Source: Paraglaciecola arctica (GTDB lineage Bacteria > Pseudomonadota > Gammaproteobacteria > Enterobacterales > Alteromonadaceae). Taken from it: 5,617 nt of DNA. The translations under genes and the position numbers were made by a program. Below, piece after piece: positions 1 to 4,616 of this stretch; the first letter of the stretch is position 1, and every line of letters starts with the position of its first letter. The notes beneath the pieces were generated by a model. That model worked only from the letters and a program-made list of their open reading frames with translations. It did not search any database and was not told where the DNA came from. Where the stretch lies: contig QIJM01000405.1 of assembly GCA_003232445.1 (NCBI GenBank), positions 1 to 5,617 of the forward strand, in the 5' to 3' direction.

Positions 1-29
1 AATAAACACATAACAACAGCGAATTTCAT
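1..29 (-). CDS. Possible start of the gene downstream of glnA (partial)
   Basis: An ATG at 29-27 on the minus strand opens a frame of nine complete codons (M-K-F-A-V-V-M-C-L) before the window ends. The Lys followed by hydrophobic residues is what the start of a signal peptide or membrane segment looks like. A GGAG lies at 45-42, but the 12-base spacing is long, so the start is uncertain. It follows the glnA terminator in the same direction. In related genera a small exported protein gene or the ntrB/ntrC pair can follow glnA; that is background knowledge, and too little is visible here to choose. This could also be a chance frame. Confidence 0.3.
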
Positions 30-105
30 AACAGGTTTTTACTCCAATTATCAGCGACACCTTTGCCGCAAAACCAGTAAAATCAAGTGTAGCCTTATTA
101 CAGGT

Positions 106-130
106 AAAAAAAAGCCCACAAATGCGGGCT
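106..130 (-). terminator. Rho-independent terminator of glnA
   Basis: On the minus strand AGCCCGCA and TGTGGGCT form a GC-rich stem of 7 pairs around a 4-base loop (an eighth inner pair is possible on paper), with one G-T wobble. A run of eight T follows directly (106-113 on the plus strand, read as A). It begins about 37 bases after the glnA stop codon, the normal place for the end of a single-gene glnA transcript. Any gene further left would need read-through or its own promoter. Confidence 0.9.
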
Positions 131-166
131 TGTTATTTATTTTAATAACTATCGAAGATAGTAAAC

Positions 167-1563
167 TTAAACGCTGTAGTACATATCGAACTCAACTGGG
201 TGAGTTGTCATGTTAAGTGTTTGTACTTCGACCATCTTAAGTTCGATATAAGCATCAATCGATTCGTCAGACATCACGCCACCAGCTGTTAGGAACTCAC
301 GGTCGTTGTTAAGAGCATCCAAAGCTTGTTCAAATGAACTACATACTTGAGGAATAGCCGCTGCTTCTTCAGCAGGTAAGTCATACAAGTCTTTGTCCAT
401 TGAATCGCCAGGATGAATTTTGTTTTTGATCCCGTCAAGGCCAGCCATCAACATAGCAGTAAATGCTAGGTAAGGGTTACCTGTAGGGTCAGGGAAACGC
501 ACTTCAATACGACGAGCTCTATCACTAGTTACAAAAGGAATACGGATAGAAGCAGAACGATTACGTGCTGAGTAAGCCAACATAACAGGCGCTTCGAATC
601 CAGGTACTAAACGCTTGTACGAGTTAGTTGAAGCGTTAGTAAAAGCGTTAATTGCCCGAGCATGTTTAATAATGCCGCCAATGTAGAACAAGGCTTCTTC
701 AGACATTCCAGCGTATTTATCACCAGCAAAGATATTTTTACCATTTTTAGAAATTGATTGGTGGAACCATTATCGCCAACCAGTGGCTTAGGCATAAAAG
801 TAGCCGTTTGTCCGTAAGCATGTGCAACGTTATGTACCACATATTTATAGACTTGAACTTCATCCGCTTTTTTCACTAAAGTATTAAAAAGACAGGCAAT
901 TTCGTTTTGACCAGCGGTCGCTACTTCATGGTGATGCGCTTCAACTGTTAAGCCCATTTCTTCCATAACCATACACATAGCAGCGCGCGTATCGTGAGAT
1001 GAATCAACTGGAGGAACCGGAAAATAACCGCCTTTAACACCAGGGCGGTGAGCCATGTTGCCTTCTTCAAACTCAGCGCCTGAATTCCACTTAGCTTCGT
1101 TAGAATCGATTTTGAAAAAAGAACCAGACATATCAGTATGGAAACGTACATCGTCAAACAAGAAAAACTCTGGTTCAGGGCCGAATAACGCAGTGTCACC
1201 GATACCGGTAGACTTCAAATACGCTTCTGCGCGACGAGCAACAGAACGAGGATCACGATCGTAACCTTGCATAGTCATAGGCTCTAAGATATCGCAACGG
1301 ATATTGATTTGTGTTTCTTCAGCAAAAGGGTCAAGTACTGCCGTTTCGCCGTCAGGCATCAAAATCATGTCTGACTCGTTAATGCCTTTCCAACCAAGAA
1401 TAGAAGAACCATCAAACATTTTGCCTTCTTCGAAGAAGTCTTCATTAACTTGATGAGTAGGGATAGAAACATGCTGTTCCTTACCTTTAGTATCGGTAAA
1501 GCGTAAATCAACAAATTTAGCTTCGCTTTCTTTAATAAGGTCTAAGGCCTTTTGTGCTGACAT
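167..1563 (-). pseudogene. glnA: glnA, type I glutamine synthetase, frameshifted by a 13-base deletion
   Basis: Glutamine synthetase makes glutamine from glutamate, ammonia and ATP in the cytoplasm and normally works as a dodecamer. The ATG at 1563-1561 has an ideal GGAGG at 1573-1569, five bases upstream. The first frame matches GlnA to residue 267 (MFDGSS, EAHHHEVATAGQNE, TATFMPKP, GDNGS all present). It then leaves the family frame and ends at TAG 609-607. The second frame resumes with QSISKNG at 760 and runs through NRSASIRIP, RRIEVRFPDP, the adenylylation-site tyrosine in KDLYDLP, and YYSV to TAA 169-167. Adding five codons at the junction, of which two bases survive, gives 469 residues, the E. 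coli length, so 13 bases are missing between 762 and 763. The lost segment corresponds to Gly-Met-His-Cys, including active-site His269 (E. coli mature numbering). Neither fragment should be catalytic. A true pseudogene and a sequence or assembly error are both possible. Confidence 0.9.
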
Positions 1564-1598
1564 GGTGTCCTCCAGATTAAAAGTATAAATATTTAGGG

Positions 1599-1643
1599 CG
1601 TATTAGTTTTTCATATATCGCCGACATATGAAAAATTAATACG
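1599..1643 (-). repeat. 45-base inverted repeat (18-bp arms) in the glnA leader
   Basis: The left arm 1599-1616 and right arm 1626-1643 are reverse complements at 17 of 18 positions, around a 9-base centre (1617-1625). The only mismatch, 1606 against 1636, is G-U on plus-strand RNA but C-A on minus-strand RNA. It lies between the predicted sigma-54 start and the glnA ribosome site, ending 35 bases before the ATG, so every glnA transcript from that promoter would carry it. No U-run follows on either strand, so it is not a simple terminator. It could be a regulatory leader hairpin, a protein-binding dyad or a dispersed palindromic element. Confidence 0.85.
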
Positions 1644-1651
1644 TCATTTCC

Positions 1652-1667
1652 AGAGCCAAGTGGCTCT
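1652..1667 (-). repeat. Short hairpin near the 5' end of the glnA leader
   Basis: AGAGCCA and TGGCTCT form a 16-base near-perfect palindrome, giving a 6-bp GC-containing stem with a 4-base loop. It would occupy about +15 to +30 of the predicted sigma-54 transcript and lies 8 bases from the larger inverted repeat. Likely roles are stabilising the mRNA 5' end or forming part of a two-hairpin leader; both are inference. Confidence 0.6.
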
Positions 1668-1690
1668 AAATACTAAAACGTGCCGATACA

Positions 1691-1707
1691 AAGCAATAAT
1701 CACGCCA
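1691..1707 (-). promoter_or_regulatory. Sigma-54 promoter of glnA
   Basis: The minus strand reads TGGCGTGATTATTGCTT from 1707 to 1691. This matches the RpoN consensus TGGCACG-N4-TTGCW, with GG and GC elements exactly 10 bases apart. The predicted transcription start is about 1681, giving a leader of about 118 bases. The best-known glnA promoter of enteric bacteria (glnAp2) is of this type, needing NtrC-phosphate under nitrogen limitation. The NtrC-like dyad upstream supports the call. Confidence 0.85.
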
Positions 1708-1780
1708 CACATCCAAGTGATTGGAATGTCTTTTGTTTATGCTTTTTTAGCATAGTGCAAACGAAAAAAACAGCATGACA

Positions 1781-1797
1781 CGCACCAAAAGAGTGCG
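1781..1797 (-). promoter_or_regulatory. NtrC (GlnG) enhancer site upstream of glnA
   Basis: The segment contains GCACC-N5-AGTGC (1782-1796), flanked by C and G so that five-base arms CGCAC and GTGCG pair perfectly. It closely follows the NtrC consensus GCACC-N5-GGTGC. Its centre, 1789, lies 108 bases upstream of the predicted sigma-54 start, the same distance as one of the two strong E. coli glnA NtrC sites. A weaker candidate with one good half-site (GCACC at 1803-1807) is centred 21 bases further upstream, two helical turns away, and could aid cooperative binding. Confidence 0.75.
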
Positions 1798-1907
1798 CTG
1801 AGGCACCACATTAGAACGCGCACACATTAATGCCTCAAATGATTAGCATAATGTTAATGCAACGTTAGTGAATTGAGAGCCTTTTCTTTATTTACAGCAA
1901 TATGTAT

Positions 1908-1935
1908 TTGAAATTCGCTAAACGTAGGATAAAAC
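1908..1935 (+). promoter_or_regulatory. Candidate sigma-70 promoter for typA
   Basis: TTGAAA at 1908-1913 (5 of 6 to the -35 consensus) is 16 bases from TAAAAC at 1930-1935 (4 of 6 to the -10 consensus). This would start transcription near 1942 and give a leader of about 98 bases. TACAAT at 1938-1943 is a better -10 hexamer but lacks a partner at normal spacing. The region is AT-rich, so weak matches are expected by chance. Confidence 0.25.
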
Positions 1936-2039
1936 TGTACAATCCGCGCCCATAAAATTTCAGTAAATTTAGCCGTGTATTACTTTAACGAGTAATGAGT
2001 CATACGTGACAAATATGTGGCCCCAACAGAGAAAAAACA

Positions 2040-3878
2040 ATGAGTTCATCAAACACCTCAATCGAAAATTTGAGGAATATAGCTATTATAGCCCACGTTG
2101 ACCACGGCAAAACCACCCTAGTTGATAAGTTATTACAACAGTCTGGCACTTTAAAGAGCCGCGGCGTAGTCGAAGAACGTGTGATGGACTCAAACGATAT
2201 TGAAAAAGAACGGGGCATTACCATTCTTGCGAAAAACACCGCAATTAAATGGAACGAGTTCCGCATCAATATAGTAGACACCCCAGGACACGCCGATTTC
2301 GGTGGTGAAGTAGAGCGTGTTATGTCTATGGCCGATTCAGTATTGTTATTAGTTGATGCACAAGAAGGCCCCATGCCACAAACTCGTTTTGTGACACAAA
2401 AAGCGTTTGCTCAAGGTTTAAAGCCAATCGTTGTTATTAATAAAATCGATAAGCCAGGTGCTCGCCCTAGTTGGGTTATAGATCAAGTTTTTGATTTGTT
2501 CGACAACTTAGGCGCAACTGACGACCAGCTAGATTTTGAAGTCGTGTACGCATCAGCCATAAATGGTTGGGCCACCAACGATTTGGATGTACCCAGCGAT
2601 AACATGACGCCTTTGTTTGACACTATCATCAAACATGTTAAGCCACCTGTTGCCGATATAAATGGCCCATTACAAATGCAGATATCTCAACTTGATTACA
2701 ACTCTTATGTAGGCGTAATTGGTATAGGGCGTATTACACGTGGTTCGGTTAAGCCAAACCAACAAGTCACTATTATTGGTGTTGATGGCAAAACCCGCAA
2801 CGGTAAAATCGGTCAGGTTCAAGGTTATTTGGGCTTAGAACGCCTTGAAGTTGACTCTGGAGATGCAGGTGACATAGTTGCGGTAACAGGATTGGGTGAA
2901 CTTAAGATATCAGATACCATTTGTGATCCTAACAATGTTGAGGCTATGACACCACTATCTGTAGATGAACCAACTGTTACTATGACTTTTCAAGTCAATA
3001 ATTCACCATTCTGTGGTAAAGAAGGTAAATACGTAACATCACGTAACATCCATGATCGTTTAAAAAACGAATTGATGCACAACGTGGCACTTAAAGTTGA
3101 AGAAACGCCTGATCCAGATAAATTTCGTGTTTCTGGTCGTGGTGAACTTCACTTAGGAATATTGATTGAAAACATGCGTCGTGAAGGTTTCGAATTAGCC
3201 GTTTCTCGTCCAGAAGTTATTTTGAAACAAGTTGATGGTGTGACTCACGAACCTTTCGAATCAGTCACCATAGATGTTGAAGAACAGCATCAGGGTTCTA
3301 TCATGGAACAACTGGGTACGCGTAAAGGTGAGTTAACCAATATGTCACCCGATGGTAAAGGCCGTATTCGTATGGACTTCATGATCCCTAGCCGTGGTTT
3401 GATTGGTTTCCAAACTGACTTTATGACCATGACATCAGGTTCTGGTTTGATGTACCACACGTTTGATCATTACGGACCACATAAAGGCGGCGTAATCGGT
3501 CAGCGTAAAAGTGGTGTATTGATTGCCAACGCAACAGGCAAAGCACTGACTAACGCATTGTTTAACTTACAAAGTCGCGGACGTTTATTTATCGGCCACG
3601 GTCTTGAAGTATACGAAGGCATGGTTATTGGTATTCACGCTCGTGAAAATGACCTGACTGTTAACGCCCTTAAAGGTAAGCAGTTAACTAACGTACGTTC
3701 ATCAGGTACAGACGAAGCACAAAGTTTAGTTCCACCGATTGTTATGTCGTTAGAACAAGCACTTGAGTTCATCGATAATGATGAATTGGTTGAAGTCACG
3801 CCTCTAAGTACTCGTATTCGTAAAAAGTTGTTGACTGAAAATTTGCGTAAGCAGGCTGGGCGACCGGCTAAGGTTTAA
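2040..3878 (+). CDS. typA: TypA/BipA ribosome-associated GTPase
   Basis: This is a translational GTPase related to EF-G and LepA. It binds the ribosome and is tied to 50S assembly, growth in the cold and stress adaptation (family knowledge). The 612 residues compare with about 607 in E. coli. The GTPase domain shows G1 AHVDHGKT (18-25), G2 RGITI (58-62), G3 DTPGH (80-84), G4 NKID (134-137) and G5 SA (172-173), all intact. A beta-barrel domain (roughly 205-300), EF-G III/V-like domains (roughly 305-480) and the TypA-specific C-terminal domain (SGLMYHTFDHYGPHKGG, RKSGVLIANATGKAL) follow. The start is set by alignment to the E. coli N-terminus IENLRNIAIIAHVDHGKTT, with a seven-residue extension. 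The Shine-Dalgarno is weak (AGAGA near 2028-2032), so translation may be modest. It is divergent from glnA as in E. coli and closes with its own terminator, suggesting a one-gene transcript. Confidence 0.97.
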   Translation: MSSSNTSIENLRNIAIIAHVDHGKTTLVDKLLQQSGTLKSRGVVEERVMDSNDIEKERGITILAKNTAIKWNEFRINIVDTPGHADFGGEVERVMSMADSVLLLVDAQEGPMPQTRFVTQKAFAQGLKPIVVINKIDKPGARPSWVIDQVFDLFDNLGATDDQLDFEVVYASAINGWATNDLDVPSDNMTPLFDTIIKHVKPPVADINGPLQMQISQLDYNSYVGVIGIGRITRGSVKPNQQVTIIGVDGKTRNGKIGQVQGYLGLERLEVDSGDAGDIVAVTGLGELKISDTICDPNNVEAMTPLSVDEPTVTMTFQVNNSPFCGKEGKYVTSRNIHDRLKNELMHNVALKVEETPDPDKFRVSGRGELHLGILIENMRREGFELAVSRPEVILKQVDGVTHEPFESVTIDVEEQHQGSIMEQLGTRKGELTNMSPDGKGRIRMDFMIPSRGLIGFQTDFMTMTSGSGLMYHTFDHYGPHKGGVIGQRKSGVLIANATGKALTNALFNLQSRGRLFIGHGLEVYEGMVIGIHARENDLTVNALKGKQLTNVRSSGTDEAQSLVPPIVMSLEQALEFIDNDELVEVTPLSTRIRKKLLTENLRKQAGRPAKV

Positions 3879-3885
3879 GTTTGCG

Positions 3886-3920
3886 AGCTTTTAGCTTTTA
3901 GCTTTTAGCTTTTAGCTTTT
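3886..3920 (+). repeat. Five perfect tandem copies of AGCTTTT
   Basis: The 7-base unit AGCTTTT occurs five times without a gap or mismatch, starting 8 bases after the typA stop codon and ending 15 bases before the terminator stem. Short perfect tandem units like this can slip during replication, so copy number may differ between strains. It sits in the typA 3' untranslated region and touches no reading frame, so effects on protein sequence are not expected. Confidence 0.97.
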
Positions 3921-3935
3921 AAGAGAATACATTTG

Positions 3936-3960
3936 AAACCGGCGAAAGCCGGTTTTTTTT
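3936..3960 (+). terminator. Rho-independent terminator of typA
   Basis: AAACCGGC (3936-3943) and GCCGGTTT (3948-3955) pair perfectly around a GAAA tetraloop. A run of eight T (3953-3960) overlaps the descending arm. It is a strong canonical terminator 58 bases after the typA stop and separates typA from everything to the right. Confidence 0.95.
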
Positions 3961-4052
3961 ATTGGCTGCGCCAAAGTTAAGACTTAGAATCAAAAGCATG
4001 TGCTGCGCACACTGTCATCCTTGACATTTTTCAAACGAATCCCTTCGTCCAA

Positions 4053-4097
4053 GCTGCTTTTTTGCTACAGCTAAAAAAAGTAGGCAAAAAAAGCCGC
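4053..4097. repeat. Imperfect inverted repeat with poly-A/T tracts
   Basis: GCTGCTTTTTTGCTAC (4053-4068) and the segment 4080-4097 (GTAGGC, seven A, GCCGC) are imperfect reverse complements, with two small bulges, around an A-rich centre. The paired homopolymer tracts could fold as RNA on either strand. No terminator-type U-run follows the stem. It may be part of a dispersed intergenic repeat, which only a genome-wide comparison could show. Confidence 0.45.
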
Positions 4098-4124
4098 TCG
4101 AGGGCAATGCTCTTCTTCCAATGA

Positions 4125-4385
4125 TTAGGCAAATTTAGCAGATCGTTTGCACTTGCTCCCGTCAATGGCAAACTCAATTTTCATCCTTGCAAATTGCCCT
4201 ACTAAATCCACCTGATAATTGGCGAGCTTTGAGTCGAGGGTAGTTAAATCAGATGTTTTTTGGTCGAAAGATCCGATCTTGGAACAGGCAATTAGTTCCA
4301 TTTCTTAAACGAGATTCAGGTTAATAACCAATTTTATGTCGCCATCACTCCAGTTATCGAATACTTGGGCACACTTTTCTTGCAT
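4125..4385 (-). pseudogene. Small leftward reading frame with one in-frame stop, unrecognised
   Basis: An ATG at 4385-4383, preceded by GAGGT at 4400-4396, opens a 26-codon frame beginning MQEKCAQVFDNWSDGD and ending at TAA 4307-4305. Two codons later, in the same frame, an ATG at 4301-4299 opens a further 58 codons (beginning MELIACSKIGSFDQKTSD) to TAA 4127-4125. Reading through the single stop gives about 86 codons of mixed, soluble-looking composition with no transmembrane segment or motif I recognise. It may be a small gene broken by one nonsense change, two short peptides, or chance open sequence. The second part has no good ribosome site of its own. A Fur-like box lies just upstream. 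Confidence 0.3.
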
Positions 4386-4405
4386 AGTTACATTTACCTC
4401 TTATT

Positions 4406-4424
4406 GATGAGGATAATCATTCAA
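4406..4424. promoter_or_regulatory. Fur-like box
   Basis: GATGAGGATAATCATTCAA agrees with the 19-base Fur consensus GATAATGATAATCATTATC at 14 positions, with the central ten bases GATAATCATT exact. It lies 21 bases upstream of the leftward small frame and 21 bases upstream of the rightward small ORF, so it could serve either. GATAAT at 4412-4417 could also act as a -10 element for the rightward ORF. AT-rich intergenic DNA gives such matches by chance, so binding is unproven. Confidence 0.35.
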
Positions 4425-4445
4425 ATAAATTGTTCAGGAGGCCGT

Positions 4446-4544
4446 GTGTTGGATATTTGGCTATTAACTGTAATTTTTACGGTTAATTCAGGCCATTTAC
4501 TATTTTTAGCCAGACTGACCCGCTATACTGTGCGCCGCATTTGA
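4446..4544 (+). CDS. Candidate 32-residue hydrophobic peptide
   Basis: A perfect AGGAGG (4436-4441) precedes a GTG at 4446-4448 (spacing 4) and an in-frame TTG at 4449-4451 (spacing 7, nearer the optimum). The frame runs to TGA at 4542-4544. The product is hydrophobic over about 20 residues (LDIWLLTVIFTV, then NSGHLLFLA) and ends basic (RLTRYTVRRI), the pattern of a single-span small membrane protein with a positive C-terminal tail. A GATAAT at 4412-4417, inside the Fur-like box, could be its -10 element, although no good -35 is seen. Against it: rare start codons, no recognised homologue, and the pnp promoter lies within its 3' half. It may be a chance frame. Confidence 0.3.
   Translation: MLDIWLLTVIFTVNSGHLLFLARLTRYTVRRI
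4463..4487. repeat. 25-base dyad upstream of the pnp promoter
   Basis: The arms 4463-4473 (ATTAACTGTAA) and 4477-4487 (TTACGGTTAAT) are reverse complements at 10 of 11 positions around TTT. The exception is a G-U wobble on plus-strand RNA. It lies 37 bases before the pnp -10 element and inside the candidate small ORF. It could be an operator or an mRNA hairpin. The tight 3-base centre suits DNA binding at least as well as RNA folding. Confidence 0.55.
4524..4529 (+). promoter_or_regulatory. -10 element of the likely pnp promoter
   Basis: TATACT matches the sigma-70 -10 consensus at 5 of 6 positions and is followed by a GC-rich discriminator (GTGCGCCGC), as in promoters of growth-related genes. 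No good -35 is present at 16-18 bases. Transcription would begin near 4536 and leave a leader of about 80 bases with the hairpin at 4574-4591. Confidence 0.5.
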
Positions 4545-4573
4545 AAGCGATATATAAAGAAAGCAAAAGTGTA

Positions 4574-4591
4574 TTGCCCTAAGTGGGGCAA
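4574..4591 (+). promoter_or_regulatory. Hairpin in the pnp leader
   Basis: TTGCCC (4574-4579) pairs with GGGCAA (4586-4591), and a further U-G pair closes a 4-base loop. The stem ends 14 bases before the AAAGG ribosome site. No U-run follows, so it is not a terminator. In E. coli the pnp leader contains a stem cut by RNase III, after which PNPase represses its own synthesis. This much smaller stem is in a comparable place, but equivalence is inference. Confidence 0.5.
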
Positions 4592-4616
4592 CTTAAAAAT
4601 TATTTAAAGGCAAAAA

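Larger units (their letters stand above)
3961..4616. other. 656-base region between typA and pnp without a conventional gene
   Basis: No recognisable gene lies here. From left to right it holds a short GC-rich dyad (TGTGC/GCACA, 3999-4011), an imperfect inverted repeat with A and T tracts (4053-4097), a leftward small frame with one in-frame stop (4125-4385), a Fur-like box (4406-4424), a small hydrophobic ORF (4446-4544) overlapping a dyad and the pnp promoter, and the pnp leader hairpin. No trace of rpsO, the usual upstream neighbour of pnp, was found by reading the region. The left half has the look of intergenic or decayed sequence. Confidence 0.7.

Noticed and set aside
167..706. Independent 179-residue protein starting at an internal ATG
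   Set aside because: It is the C-terminal part of GlnA, continuing the family sequence after the deletion. The ATG is an internal methionine and has no good ribosome site.
948..1264. Additional reading frames on both strands inside glnA
   Set aside because: They lie wholly within the glnA coding sequence in other frames, with no family resemblance.
1599..1667. Riboswitch in the glnA leader
   Set aside because: The known glutamine-sensing glnA RNA motif is cyanobacterial, and I see no match to its core. Two simple stems are not enough for the claim.
1799..1837. TGAGGCA and TGCCTCA inverted 7-mers spaced 25 bases apart upstream of glnA
   Set aside because: The arms are short and the spacing wide, with no extension on either side. 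This is plausible by chance, although it frames the weaker NtrC half-site.
1846..1886. A possible second, sigma-70 promoter for glnA (TTCACT-N16-TATGCT on the minus strand)
   Set aside because: Each hexamer matches only 4 of 6 in AT-rich DNA. Enteric glnA does have such a promoter, but the match here is too weak to list.
2000..2374. Minus-strand frame of 124 codons across the typA start
   Set aside because: It is a shadow of the conserved typA GTPase domain, and its translation is not protein-like in any way I recognise.
4053..4097. Terminator of the leftward small frame or of typA
   Set aside because: The stem is imperfect and no U-run follows it on either strand. typA already has a strong terminator at 3936-3960.
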